A stretch of DNA of 64,000 nt, taken from positions 193,037 through 257,036 of the forward strand of contig JACKAV010000007.1 in the NCBI GenBank assembly GCA_020634895.1. The letters are read 5' to 3'. Below, in pieces: positions 43,713 through 53,339 of this stretch; position 1 is the stretch's first letter; the number at the start of each line of letters is the position of its first letter. The stretch is from Anaerolineales bacterium (lineage in GTDB: Bacteria > Chloroflexota > Anaerolineae > Anaerolineales > Villigracilaceae). The position numbers were made by a program, and so were the translations under genes. Under the pieces are notes generated by a model. The model made no database searches. It saw only the letters and a program-made list of their open reading frames with translations, and was not told the origin of the DNA.

Positions 43713-44873
43713 ATGAGTAAAAAGGTGATGGTCTTCGTGGGTACAAAAAAGGGCGGCTTTATCTTCAGTAGTGATTCCGCACGCAAGAAATGGCAGGTTG
43801 GCGATATTCAGTTTAAGAGCTGGAACATGATGCACATGCAATTGGACCCGCGCGATCAGCGCCTCCATGCGGCTGTGGATCATTTCGTTTATGGTCCGAC
43901 CACCCATTATTCGGATGATCTCGGCGCGACGTGGACACAGGCGAAGCAGGTGCCTGTTCTCACGCGCCCGTCGAAATCGGGCAGACCTGCAAGCACTGTG
44001 GATGAAGCATTCCGTTCAGAAGGCGGCGAGAGCATCAAAGCCGTCCCTGAGAAAATGATCAAGGTTTGGAATATCAAGCCAGGGCGCGAGAATGAGGCGA
44101 ATGTCCTTTATGCAGGCGCACAGCCCGCATCCCTGTTTATATCCAAAGACCGCGGCGAAACATGGGAATTGAACGAGTCTCTTTATGACCATCCGCATCG
44201 CGGACAGTGGAATCCGGGTGCGGGTGGTTTGTGTCTGCATACGATCCTGCTTGATCCAACAAATGAAAAGCGAATGTACATTGCCGTTTCGGCGGCGGGC
44301 TGCTACCGCACCGATGACGGCGGGCAGACGTGGAAGCCGTACAACAAGAATGTGCGCGCCGATTTCATGCCTGATAAGTTTCCGGAATTTGGTCAGTGTG
44401 TGCATAAGATAACGATGCACCCTTCGAACCCGAATGTGTTGTATCAACAAAACCATTGCGGCGTGTATCGCAGCGACAACGCCGGTGACGATTGGGTTGA
44501 TATCGGTGACGGCAAGCTCCCTGCGCGTTTTGGTTTTCCGATCGCTGTGCATCCCACCGATCCGCGAACGATCTATGTGGCGCTTGAGGAAAGCGATGAA
44601 TATCGCATGAGTGTGGACGGGAAGTTCTCTGTGTGGCGCAGCCGGGATGCGGGCGAGTCGTGGATGCGGCTCACAAAAGGATTGCCGGATAAGGCGCATT
44701 TGGTAATTCTGCGCGAGGCGATGGCAACCGATACGTTTGAGGATGCGGGAATTTATGTCGGCTCAAATACGGGACAGTTGTTCTACAGCCGCGACAATGG
44801 CGATAGCTGGGACCTGATGGCAGATTACCTGCCGCCGATCCAATCGGTTGAAGTTGCAGTAATAGATGCGTAA
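43713..44873 (+). CDS. BNR/Asp-box beta-propeller protein (sialidase/VPS10-like fold)
   Basis: 386 residues, no signal peptide. Six Asp-box repeats of the form S-x-D-x-G-x-T/S-W are visible: SDDLGATW, SKDRGETW, TDDGGQTW, SDNAGDDW, SRDAGESW, SRDNGDSW, giving a likely six- to seven-bladed propeller. Such proteins are annotated as exo-alpha-sialidase or glycosyl hydrolase-like, but the sialidase Arg triad is not evident, so I do not assign an enzyme activity. Sits alone in plus orientation between kinase genes. Confidence 0.85.
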   Translation: MSKKVMVFVGTKKGGFIFSSDSARKKWQVGDIQFKSWNMMHMQLDPRDQRLHAAVDHFVYGPTTHYSDDLGATWTQAKQVPVLTRPSKSGRPASTVDEAFRSEGGESIKAVPEKMIKVWNIKPGRENEANVLYAGAQPASLFISKDRGETWELNESLYDHPHRGQWNPGAGGLCLHTILLDPTNEKRMYIAVSAAGCYRTDDGGQTWKPYNKNVRADFMPDKFPEFGQCVHKITMHPSNPNVLYQQNHCGVYRSDNAGDDWVDIGDGKLPARFGFPIAVHPTDPRTIYVALEESDEYRMSVDGKFSVWRSRDAGESWMRLTKGLPDKAHLVILREAMATDTFEDAGIYVGSNTGQLFYSRDNGDSWDLMADYLPPIQSVEVAVIDA

Positions 44874-44876
44874 TAC

Positions 44877-44908
44877 AAAAGGCGAAGGAACTGCTCCTTC
44901 GCCCTTTT
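44877..44908. terminator. bidirectional terminator
   Basis: AAAAGGCGAAGGA loop TCCTTCGCCCTTTT between the convergent BNR gene and the kinase at 44927. Confidence 0.8.
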
Positions 44909-44926
44909 AGTTAAAGAGTTATTGAT

Positions 44927-46465
44927 CTAGCCGCCTGGTAAAGTGAAATAAAAAGTTGCGCCATTTCCCGCTTTGCTCTCGACCCAGATCCTGCCTTCAT
45001 GGAGTTCAATAATTCTTTTTACAAGGGCAAGTCCAATACCGGTCCCCTCGCTATTGGCATCCAGTTTATCGAACAACCCGAAGATGCGTTCATGATATTC
45101 ATTCGGGATGCCGATGCCGTTATCTCTGATGTAGAAGATCGGTTTGCCGCCTTCCTCTCCATGCTGACCGATCTCAATGCGCGGTGCGGGTTGTTTTCCC
45201 ATATATTTTGCTGCATTGTCGATCAGGTTTTGCAGGACTTCCACAAGGCGGGGTCTATCCACGGAAACGGACGGCAGATCTTTTTGGATGTGAACCTCGA
45301 CCTGGTACATATCAAGCCGCCCATGAACGAGCTTGACCGCCTCATTGACAAGCTCATCGAAAGCCACTGTTTCAGACGGGTTGATGATCCTGCCGATGCG
45401 TGAGAGTTCGAGCAGGTCGCGCAGCAGGGTGTTCATTTTATCGACCGCACTGGAGATGCGTTCCATGTCTTTTTTGAGGCGTTCGACATTCCCTTTGCTT
45501 ATGTCATCTTCCAGGTAGCCGAGGAAGCCTTTGATCGTAACCAACGGAGACTTCAGGTCGTGTGAAACGGTATAGGTATATCTTTCCAATTCGGCGTTCT
45601 GGGCTTCGAGTTCCCTGATCAATTCTTCGCGTTCAGACTCTGCGCGGCGGATATCGCTCAGGTCGGTGATGGATGCGATGGTACCGATATAATCCCCCAT
45701 TTTTATACGTGGGGCTCCTGTGATGAGTACGTGGATGCGCCTGCCGTTTTTGTGGCGAAGGACGGCGGAATACGAACTTGTTTTTCCCTTGTGCCGTTCT
45801 TGAAGCGCTTCTGTTAGCGTACCTCCATCCTTGTCGCCCGAAATGTCCCGCGGACCTTTGCCGATCAATTCTGTCGGTTCATATCCCAGTAAATTGGCAA
45901 AAGCAGGGTTCACCAGAATAAAATTTCCCTCCTGGTCTGTTACTGTCAATCCCTGCCCGAGGGCGTTGATGATCTGCAGGGCGAAGTCACGCTCATTCTG
46001 TATTTCTCGTTCCAGCCGATTGCGCTCGGTCAGGTCTCTTACAATGACGCCGATCCAATTCCCTTTGTGGGTTTTGATGACGAAAATCTTTTGCTCGGCA
46101 GAGATGCGCCTGCCTTCTTTTGTTATCAGGGTCGTCTCACGAGGACGCAGCTCATCTGGTACGATGCCGGTTTGCAAAATTCCCCTATAGAACGATTCGA
46201 CCTGTTCGTATCGCTCAGGCGACGGGGATTCTTCCCGATTTATGAGGAATTGTATTTCCCATGCTGTCAGACCGATCATATCCACAGCTTTGAAGCCTGA
46301 AAGCTGTTCCATGCTTTCGTTCCATTCCGCGACAATGCCTTCAGTGTTGATCAACATGATTCCGTCAATGTTCTGCTGAACGAAGCTGCGAAATAGCAAC
46401 TCGCTTTCCTGCAGGGCATGGGCGGATGAATCTTGTTCCTTTTTGTTTGTCGTCTTTGTGGACAT
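44927..46465 (-). CDS. soluble PAS-PAS histidine kinase
   Basis: 512 residues, no membrane helices. PAS 1 (residues ~22-150, VIVRDLTERNR), PAS 2 (~160-275, SITDLSDIRR), coiled coil, HisKA (YTVSHDLKSPLVTIKGFLGY) and HATPase (NLIDNAAKY, DNGIGIP, GTGIGLALVKRIIELHEG). Catalytic half is nearly the same as in the 41293 and 46534 kinases, so these are paralogues with swapped sensors. Confidence 0.93.
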   Translation of the reverse strand: MSTKTTNKKEQDSSAHALQESELLFRSFVQQNIDGIMLINTEGIVAEWNESMEQLSGFKAVDMIGLTAWEIQFLINREESPSPERYEQVESFYRGILQTGIVPDELRPRETTLITKEGRRISAEQKIFVIKTHKGNWIGVIVRDLTERNRLEREIQNERDFALQIINALGQGLTVTDQEGNFILVNPAFANLLGYEPTELIGKGPRDISGDKDGGTLTEALQERHKGKTSSYSAVLRHKNGRRIHVLITGAPRIKMGDYIGTIASITDLSDIRRAESEREELIRELEAQNAELERYTYTVSHDLKSPLVTIKGFLGYLEDDISKGNVERLKKDMERISSAVDKMNTLLRDLLELSRIGRIINPSETVAFDELVNEAVKLVHGRLDMYQVEVHIQKDLPSVSVDRPRLVEVLQNLIDNAAKYMGKQPAPRIEIGQHGEEGGKPIFYIRDNGIGIPNEYHERIFGLFDKLDANSEGTGIGLALVKRIIELHEGRIWVESKAGNGATFYFTLPGG

Positions 46466-46533
46466 TATGTTTGATCTTTGGGAGATATTGTGAAATACGC
46501 CATTATTTTACCCCGCTTGAAGGTGACGACAGG

Positions 46534-48405
46534 CTAGCTGCGCGGCAGGGTGAAGAAGAAGGTGGACCCCTGCCCAACTTCACTTTCCACCCAGATTCTG
46601 CCGCCGTGAACTTCGACGATCCTTTTTACGAGTGTCAACCCAATGCCGGTCCCTTCGCTGGCGGCATCCAGTTTATTGAAGAGACCGAAGATGCGTTCGT
46701 GATATTCCGGCGCGATACCCATGCCGTTGTCTTTGACAAAGAAGATGGGTTTGGAATCCTCCTCGCCGCGTTGACCGATCTCGATAAGCGGGTTTGTCTG
46801 ACTGCCCATGTATTTGGCGGCGTTCTCGATCAGGTTTTGCAGGACCTCTGTCAGGCGCTGGCGGTCTCCATGGACGGTGGGCAGGTTCGGCTGAGTCTGA
46901 ACCGCTGCCTGTCTGGCTTCGATCTGCCCGTGGATGATCTCCAGCGCATCCTTTACCAAAGACTCAAATTGAACATCCTCCGGCGAGTTCATCATGCGCC
47001 CGATACGTGAGAGTTCGAGCAGTTCGCCAAGAAGACGGTTCATTTTATCGACGGCTTCGCTGATGCGGGTTACATCGTGTTGAACACGCGCCTGGTTTCC
47101 CTTCGAAATATCCTGTTCGAGAAAGCCGAGGAAACCTTTGATGGTGATGATCGGGGCTTTTAGATCGTGCGAAACAGTGTAGGTGAACTGTTCCAGCTCG
47201 CGGTTCTTGGATTCGAGTTCTTCGATAAGTGCCTTGCGTTGGTGTAATTCATTTTGCAGGGCGGTCTCATCGAGTTGACGTTGGATGGCTGCGCCGAGCA
47301 CATTCGTTGCGATACGGAGCGCGTCCACTTCTGCGCTGGTCCAGGTTCGCTGATACCGGACTTCGTCGAACCCGATCACTCCCCACCACTTTCCGTTGAC
47401 GTATATGGGAACATCCAGCACGGCTTCCATATCGCGCGAATGGATGATCTCCATTTCTTCCGGTGTCGTATTGAGCGGGTCTCCAAGGAATGGCTGCCCG
47501 TTTTCCAACAATTTGTACCAGCGTTCCAGTCCGTTTTCGCGTACCGGCAGGTTCTGGTAGAGCAGGTTGTCCATATCGCTGGGCAGAGATGGCGCAGACC
47601 ACTCCGCCCGCATGGAACCTGTTACGGTCCCATCGGGGTTGGTACGGTGTTCGAATAGATACGCGTGGCTGGCGTTAATGGATTTTCCCAATCTTTCCAG
47701 CATATGATCGATCTCCATGCGCCAATCCAGAGTTTTGAACAATGTTTCCGCTGATTGGGCGACCGCATCCAAAATGGCTTCGCGCTGCGACAGGTTTTCG
47801 TCGGTCTGTTTGCGTTCCTGCAATTCGGTCTGCAGGCGTTGGTTGGAACTGAACCATGACCTTGAGAGCAGCCGCACCATTAAGGCGGTTAATATAATGA
47901 TCAGGGACGCGGATAGAAAATCTCCTGGTACGCTGTGAATCAATGGGTTTGGGGTGTATAAGCCGTATATTTCGCCGAAGACCAGCCATCCCATACTGAG
48001 AATGGAAAGAATGGTCAGGAATATCATTGTGCGCGTGCGTGTTACAAGGCTGGCAACGATCAGGATGGCGGGATATGCGAGGTTGCTGATGTGGTGGATT
48101 CCCAGTCCGCGTGATGCCAATACGGTGTTCATGGCGATCATCAGAATTGCAAGAAACATTCCTGCGAACTCGAATTGTTCCCGATGAATTAAGTAATATG
48201 TGGCAATGATCGGAATAAGACTTATTGCAATAAAGGTGGCGGCAAAGTTGTTATGTGTGGTGAGGACGATCAATATCCCTGTGGACAGCCCAAATAGGAT
48301 AAAAGTGGTGAACCAGTAGAATATCCTCTTGACCTGACTGGCATCTCCATAGATATTATTCAGAACCAGCGGCTTTTTTTCTGGCTGGGGTTGTTTGTCT
48401 TTCAT
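46534..48405 (-). CDS. membrane histidine kinase with 6-TM and GAF domains
   Basis: 623 residues. N-terminal six-helix domain shares IYGDAS, VFGEIYGLYTPNPLIHSVPG with the 41293 kinase. A GAF domain follows (MLERLGKSINASHAYLFEHR, GVIGFDEVRYQRTWTSAEVD), then HisKA (YTVSHDLKAPIITIKGFLGF) and HATPase (NLIENAAKY, DNGMGI, GTGIGLTLVKRIVEVHGG). No PAS domain. No cognate regulator nearby. Confidence 0.93.
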   Translation of the reverse strand: MKDKQPQPEKKPLVLNNIYGDASQVKRIFYWFTTFILFGLSTGILIVLTTHNNFAATFIAISLIPIIATYYLIHREQFEFAGMFLAILMIAMNTVLASRGLGIHHISNLAYPAILIVASLVTRTRTMIFLTILSILSMGWLVFGEIYGLYTPNPLIHSVPGDFLSASLIIILTALMVRLLSRSWFSSNQRLQTELQERKQTDENLSQREAILDAVAQSAETLFKTLDWRMEIDHMLERLGKSINASHAYLFEHRTNPDGTVTGSMRAEWSAPSLPSDMDNLLYQNLPVRENGLERWYKLLENGQPFLGDPLNTTPEEMEIIHSRDMEAVLDVPIYVNGKWWGVIGFDEVRYQRTWTSAEVDALRIATNVLGAAIQRQLDETALQNELHQRKALIEELESKNRELEQFTYTVSHDLKAPIITIKGFLGFLEQDISKGNQARVQHDVTRISEAVDKMNRLLGELLELSRIGRMMNSPEDVQFESLVKDALEIIHGQIEARQAAVQTQPNLPTVHGDRQRLTEVLQNLIENAAKYMGSQTNPLIEIGQRGEEDSKPIFFVKDNGMGIAPEYHERIFGLFNKLDAASEGTGIGLTLVKRIVEVHGGRIWVESEVGQGSTFFFTLPRS

Positions 48406-48562
48406 ATATTTCCTTTGGACTGGACGGCGCGTTAATTCGTTATCGTATTTTACCGCGCGTTGTCTCCTGTAATAAAAGGTGGGATATGAAACATTATTTC
48501 AAATTTCAGGGGAAAATCAATGCAGAAAAGATGCGGCTTGGCTTTGGGCAAATTCATAAAAT

Positions 48563-48589
48563 AAAAGAGGCGGATGTTCTGCCTCTTTT
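48563..48589 (-). terminator. terminator downstream of the GT87 gene
   Basis: AAAAGAGGC loop GCCTCTTTT, 9-bp stem. On the minus strand it ends in TTTTAT and follows the GT87 stop. The rest of the 48406-48623 gap holds only a spurious 50-codon frame. Confidence 0.75.
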
Positions 48590-48623
48590 GATGAAAATGA
48601 TTAGGATGGTGAAATTGCTGATA

Positions 48624-49823
48624 TTAAATTCTTAAAGTTGCAAGGTCCTTCTTAAAGATGATCTTATACCAAATTACTGCCAGAATTAAATTGGGGAAAC
48701 TCTGCCAGACCAGGTTCTGCCATTGCAGGGTCGACCCGCCGAGCCAAATCGTGATAAACCATAAAATCCAGGGGAACCATATGAGGAACAGCCAGACGGC
48801 AATGCCGCGTCGTGTTCCAGACCATTTTGTGCCTAGAAAAAATAGTGGAATTAACAAGACTCCGAGGTCATATTCCACGATATGAGGCGTAACGATCAGA
48901 TTTAAGTTCAATGCCGCCATGCAGGCAAGGTATGGGAATTCATCATGGTTGCCTAATTGTTTTAAACCAACGAACAGAAGCGCGGCGCTTAGCGCGAGCC
49001 AAAGTATTCCCGGGAAGGAAATTACATCTTTTAGTGACCATGAAAATATGATTTGCTGGCTTAAGGATTGACTGTACTCTTGAAGGCGGTAAAGGAAATC
49101 AGGGATCCACCAGCCAATTTGTATGAGCGTGACAATACCGAGCACAGCCAGAGACGCAAAAAAACCGGTCAGGATGTTCCATTTTTTCCACCGAAGCGCC
49201 CATAGGATGATCACAAATGGCACAAAAAGAAAAATGGATGGCTTGATCGTACTGATTGCCAGTAGAACTCCGGATAAAAAGTAATTTTCCCGGGAAATTG
49301 CCCACCAGCTAAGGATGGCTAAACCAACGATAAACAGGGAGTATTGTCCATTCAATATCGTCATTATGGCGGGACGAAAAAATATTCCGCTAAGAACGAT
49401 GAGCCCCAAAAGCCATGGGGCGGGACGGGGGCGTATGTTCCATCCCCAATACAATAACAGCATGATCAATATTGCCAGCCCTAGTGCGCTCCAAAGCACC
49501 CCTGCCCAATGGAGCGGTATCAGGCTGATCGGGAATAATATAATTGCCGTATAAGCCGGGTCATAAAAGGTGTAGGCTACTTCTCCTTCGGCTCTGGGTC
49601 TGCCGTAGATATCAAAATCAGACCGCGCGGTAACTTCGTCTGTGTAGGGGGATTGTCCCTGCCAAAATGCGCGTGCGGCTTCCCACCGCAGATAAATATC
49701 AAACCCAAGCGGAAAGCCGCGTTGTGCAACTATTTTGCTTCCAAATGCTAAAAATAAAGAACTGAGAAGATAAATAAAGAGAAAGATTATTACAGTTTGA
49801 GTTACCTTTTTATCCCTGAGCAT
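48624..49823 (-). CDS. GT87-family membrane glycosyltransferase
   Basis: 399 residues with about ten membrane helices. GFDIYLRWEAARAFWQGQSPYT near residue 40 matches the GT87 (DUF2029) signature, in which an Asp in the first loop is catalytic. The family uses polyprenyl-phosphate sugars to build cell-envelope glycans. It lies about 70 bases downstream of the GT39-like gene on the same strand. Confidence 0.82.
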   Translation of the reverse strand: MLRDKKVTQTVIIFLFIYLLSSLFLAFGSKIVAQRGFPLGFDIYLRWEAARAFWQGQSPYTDEVTARSDFDIYGRPRAEGEVAYTFYDPAYTAIILFPISLIPLHWAGVLWSALGLAILIMLLLYWGWNIRPRPAPWLLGLIVLSGIFFRPAIMTILNGQYSLFIVGLAILSWWAISRENYFLSGVLLAISTIKPSIFLFVPFVIILWALRWKKWNILTGFFASLAVLGIVTLIQIGWWIPDFLYRLQEYSQSLSQQIIFSWSLKDVISFPGILWLALSAALLFVGLKQLGNHDEFPYLACMAALNLNLIVTPHIVEYDLGVLLIPLFFLGTKWSGTRRGIAVWLFLIWFPWILWFITIWLGGSTLQWQNLVWQSFPNLILAVIWYKIIFKKDLATLRI

Positions 49824-49892
49824 TGCGTTTGTAGACCTCTTCTTTTCTGGTTTTGTATTCGTATCGCAATAACAGCACAGCTAAAAATTCCC

Positions 49893-52169
49893 CTACCGAA
49901 AGTTGATTTCCCATATATAAACGAATGCAGGTTCTTTGTTATTTATTTCTAATAGTTCAATACGCAGGATCCGGGCGGTTAGCGGAGCGGGAAGTTCAAA
50001 GGTCAGTTTGGGATTGCTGATCGACCCCTGTCCTTTAAAGTTATATGCCACCGGTTCGGACCCTTCCCGGGCATACCCTGTCAGTGTGATGGATACTTTC
50101 GCAGAGCCGGTCACGATCGAAAACCCATTGATGGTATGGGGGGAGGGATAGGTCAATTCCACGACGAACGGGTTTGCCTCGGCTGTATTGGCATAAGACA
50201 GGGGATCGCCGTCGAAGAGATTGTCAATGGGTCTATCGTCGTCTAATTTTGAATAACGCAGTTTCACTTCCTCTCCGGCGATGGTCAGGCGGGATTCTTG
50301 CAATACCCGCCGCGCCGATTCTTCCGCGGCGAGGATGTCGTCGATATTCGCTGAGTATCGCAGCCGGACAAAATAGAACCCAGGGTTTCCATCCGGATAG
50401 GGAACGGTCTTTTCCACCTGCACATTTGTAAATTTCGGGCTTCCAACCACCTGGTGATATTCCTCGGGGGTCATGACAAACAGCATGGAATCATCCAATG
50501 GTATTTTTTCATTCATATGCGCATGAATGCTCCACAGCCCGATGGGGGAGGGTTTGCCGAAGAAAAAGAAAAGTAGTGTGTCTGTCCCGTTTGCCCAATC
50601 TGGGGAAAGGAATATCTTTGTGTCGGGATGTTCCTGTTGGTATTCATTGATAACGCTGAATATCTGAAACCCGCCATATTGCATTCCGCCCAGCCCGTAA
50701 TCTGTATACCAGGTCGGTCCGTTTTGCAGCGCGTCATTCAACATCCAGATATTCGTACTGGTTAAGATGATAAATGAAACAACCGCAAGGATGGATTGTC
50801 TTGAATTCGAAAGAAGGGACGATTTTATCTTTTGGATGTTTCCCAACCGCCTGGCAAGATACGCGTCCAAGCCGGAAACTTGTATCGAAAGAATAATTAC
50901 GATTCCCCAAAGCACAACGCGGTCAATAAGCATTTCGGGCAGGGATGCGAGCACGCCTCCAGCTATGAAAAGTGACAGGCTTGCTGCGACCCGCTTCCGG
51001 TCCGGACCAGAGCCGGAGTCAAGTTTCTCTAACCTGCTGCGCGGATCGAGGATCCAGTTTGTAACGATCTCGAATCCCAATGCCGTCAGGATGCTTGCAG
51101 GGATAACAAATGACAGGGCGCGCGTAATACCTGTACCTGCAAATGCCGCTGCAAACGGAGATGCAAGCATTACGATCAAGACGGCGCGATTTGCCGGATG
51201 ACGCAGATTGCGCAAAATAGATGCAAACCCCACAACTGCGAACGGCAGTGTGGCAAGCATGATATGACCATAGCCTTTCATCAAGTGCCGGGGAAGATCG
51301 CGGATGTTGGGGATATACCAATACGATGGGCTCAGCTCAATTGCATATTCCGACATGTAGCGGCTTAGTTTCTCAAGGAATGGGGTATTTGCCATCCAAT
51401 ATGAGCCCAGCGTGTTCAGATGCATGAAGGGAACGTAGGGGTTATAGAAGAAAAAGCGGAGATAAGGCAGGCTTAGTAGGAAAGCCAGTGCCATTCCGCG
51501 GTACACGGTGCGGCGATTCTGTCGGTGATATCCCCAATCGGAAAGCGTCAGGGCGATCACGGTCACTGGGACAATGAGTTGAGCCGGACTGTATGTATAA
51601 AATGCGCAAGCCGCGAGAAAAAGGGCAATGAACAAATAACGCGGGGAACGGTATCGGTAAAAGAGATAAGCGCATAAAGCCCCCGAATAGAACGCGACAA
51701 ATTCCGCCGTCTCGAATGCTGTTCTGGAGTGCAGGAACCAGGCGGGAGTGATCGAGAGGAATAACGTCCCAACCCACCAGTGTTTCAGTTTGTAAATCTC
51801 ACGCAGAACGAGCCCAAGCGATATTGCCGCGATCAATGTGACGAGAACAGACGTCATGCGCGTGATCACAGCGGATTTGCCAAACAATAGGTAGGGCAGC
51901 CACTGCAGGTAGACACTTAACCCCAGGTTTTGGTACAAACCGTTGGGGAAATACGCCGGCAGCAAAACATCGTCCAGGCGGTAGTTGTTTTCCACCAGGG
52001 TTGCAATGGACAAAGTCTGGTTCGCTTCATCGGTAAAAAAATAGATGGGGAAACGATCCAACCCGATCAGGCGTGTGGCAAGGTATACAACCAGCGCGCC
52101 AAAAAATAACCAGGTCGGCAGGTCAAATCTACCCCAAAAGGTGGATGAACCCTTTTGCTTTTCTAGCAT
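49893..52169 (-). CDS. GT39/ArnT-like membrane glycosyltransferase with C-terminal F5/8-like domain
   Basis: 758 residues. N-terminal about 500 residues hold ~12 membrane helices with the GT-C motif FFTDEANQTL, LHSRTAFETAEF and YSPAQLIVP. After the last helix (~500) come an extracytoplasmic domain and a C-terminal beta-rich segment (DNLFDGDPLSYANT, NGFSIVTGSA) resembling discoidin/F5-8 carbohydrate-binding folds. Likely transfers a sugar from a lipid carrier to a surface lipid or protein. Confidence 0.82.
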   Translation of the reverse strand: MLEKQKGSSTFWGRFDLPTWLFFGALVVYLATRLIGLDRFPIYFFTDEANQTLSIATLVENNYRLDDVLLPAYFPNGLYQNLGLSVYLQWLPYLLFGKSAVITRMTSVLVTLIAAISLGLVLREIYKLKHWWVGTLFLSITPAWFLHSRTAFETAEFVAFYSGALCAYLFYRYRSPRYLFIALFLAACAFYTYSPAQLIVPVTVIALTLSDWGYHRQNRRTVYRGMALAFLLSLPYLRFFFYNPYVPFMHLNTLGSYWMANTPFLEKLSRYMSEYAIELSPSYWYIPNIRDLPRHLMKGYGHIMLATLPFAVVGFASILRNLRHPANRAVLIVMLASPFAAAFAGTGITRALSFVIPASILTALGFEIVTNWILDPRSRLEKLDSGSGPDRKRVAASLSLFIAGGVLASLPEMLIDRVVLWGIVIILSIQVSGLDAYLARRLGNIQKIKSSLLSNSRQSILAVVSFIILTSTNIWMLNDALQNGPTWYTDYGLGGMQYGGFQIFSVINEYQQEHPDTKIFLSPDWANGTDTLLFFFFGKPSPIGLWSIHAHMNEKIPLDDSMLFVMTPEEYHQVVGSPKFTNVQVEKTVPYPDGNPGFYFVRLRYSANIDDILAAEESARRVLQESRLTIAGEEVKLRYSKLDDDRPIDNLFDGDPLSYANTAEANPFVVELTYPSPHTINGFSIVTGSAKVSITLTGYAREGSEPVAYNFKGQGSISNPKLTFELPAPLTARILRIELLEINNKEPAFVYIWEINFR

Positions 52170-52216
52170 ATTTGCAGTATGAGCATTTTACCAGTGCCAG
52201 GTTTACTCAATCGAGC

Positions 52217-53167
52217 TTATTTCTTGCAAGAGTATGTATCTTTGTTTGCTGAATTGTATCCCTCTATTGACCATACACGGGTTTGATTGCGCCCCTGCTG
52301 TTTGGATAAATACAGTGCCTGATCGGCATGCTCAAGTAATGTGTCTATGGAAGTCATCCCATGCGAACCGGAAATGCCGGCGATCCCGATGCTAATTGTC
52401 ACGAAAATATTGGTTTCAAGGTTTGGAACTGGATTCCCTGCCAGGAACTTGTGCAGGCGTTCTGCCATATTAATCGCCTGCTCTTCATTCGTGTTCGGCA
52501 TGAAAATTACAAATTCATCCCCTCCAAACCGTGCGGCAACATCGGATGCCCGCGTAACACACCGGATGCTGTTTGCGAGGTGCTGCAACGCCAGATCACC
52601 CTTCAAGTGACCATGCGTGTCGTTGACCATTTTGAAATAGTCGAGGTCGAGAAGCATGAATGTAACGGGATGCCCATAACGTGCGGATTCGGCGATGAGC
52701 ACATTAACGATACCGAAGAAATATCGGCGGTTATAGAGTCCGGTCAGTGAATCGGTTGAGAGCAATTCCCTCGTGGCTTTTTCCGCTTTTTTTCGTTCGG
52801 AAATATCGCGCAGTAATCCAATGATGTAGTGGTTGGATAATAATTTCCCCGTGATCTCAACAGGAATCCGTGAGCCGTCCTTGCGGATGAACGCGCTTTC
52901 AACGGTAACCAGTTGGTCCTTGTCAAGCCGCGCCAATTCCCTTTGAATGTGGTCAATTTCATCGGCGGGATGGAACTTCATCACAGGCTGACCGCGTAAT
53001 TCATCCAGTGGGTAGCCCATGATCTCGCAGCCGCGAGGATTCGCTTCCAGAATCACACCCTGTTCGTCGATCAGAAAGATGCCGTCGCCCGCCTGCATGA
53101 AGATGGTCTGGTAAAACTCATCAGAAAGGATATTCGGTATATCAGACTTTTTTTGTGGTGTGTTCAT
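52217..53167 (-). CDS. PAS-GGDEF diguanylate cyclase
   Basis: 316 residues from the ATG at 53167 (MNTPQKKS); the frame is open 36 codons further upstream, with less support. A PAS domain (DGIFLIDEQGVILEANPRGC ... GLLRDISERKK) is followed by GGDEF with the intact active site RFGGDEF. An RxxD inhibitory site is present upstream (RASD). Makes c-di-GMP, opposing the HD-GYP protein at 40206. The upstream extension would add MSSTYVAYIHHEI with no family value. Confidence 0.9.
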   Translation of the reverse strand: MNTPQKKSDIPNILSDEFYQTIFMQAGDGIFLIDEQGVILEANPRGCEIMGYPLDELRGQPVMKFHPADEIDHIQRELARLDKDQLVTVESAFIRKDGSRIPVEITGKLLSNHYIIGLLRDISERKKAEKATRELLSTDSLTGLYNRRYFFGIVNVLIAESARYGHPVTFMLLDLDYFKMVNDTHGHLKGDLALQHLANSIRCVTRASDVAARFGGDEFVIFMPNTNEEQAINMAERLHKFLAGNPVPNLETNIFVTISIGIAGISGSHGMTSIDTLLEHADQALYLSKQQGRNQTRVWSIEGYNSANKDTYSCKK

Positions 53168-53285
53168 TACTATTCCCAAAACCTTTGGGGTTTTTATGAT
53201 ACCAGTATTTCCCCAGACGGATGTTTGCAAAAATGAGATTTCATGGTGTATGTAAGCGACGTACGTGCTGCTCACGGATTAAACA

Positions 53286-53313
53286 GAAAAGGGGCGGATG
53301 CGAGACCCGCCCC
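53286..53313 (-). terminator. terminator after the lipoprotein gene
   Basis: Minus strand: GGGGCGG loop CCGCCCC then TTTTCTG. Lies between the stop of the lipoprotein gene and the GGDEF gene start. Confidence 0.7.
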
Positions 53314-53339
53314 ACCTGACAGCCAGGGTGAATTTTGCT

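Noticed and set aside
48486..48635. 50-codon frame starting MKHYFKFQGK
   Set aside because: It overlaps the terminator hairpin at 48563-48589 and has no ribosome site or family resemblance.
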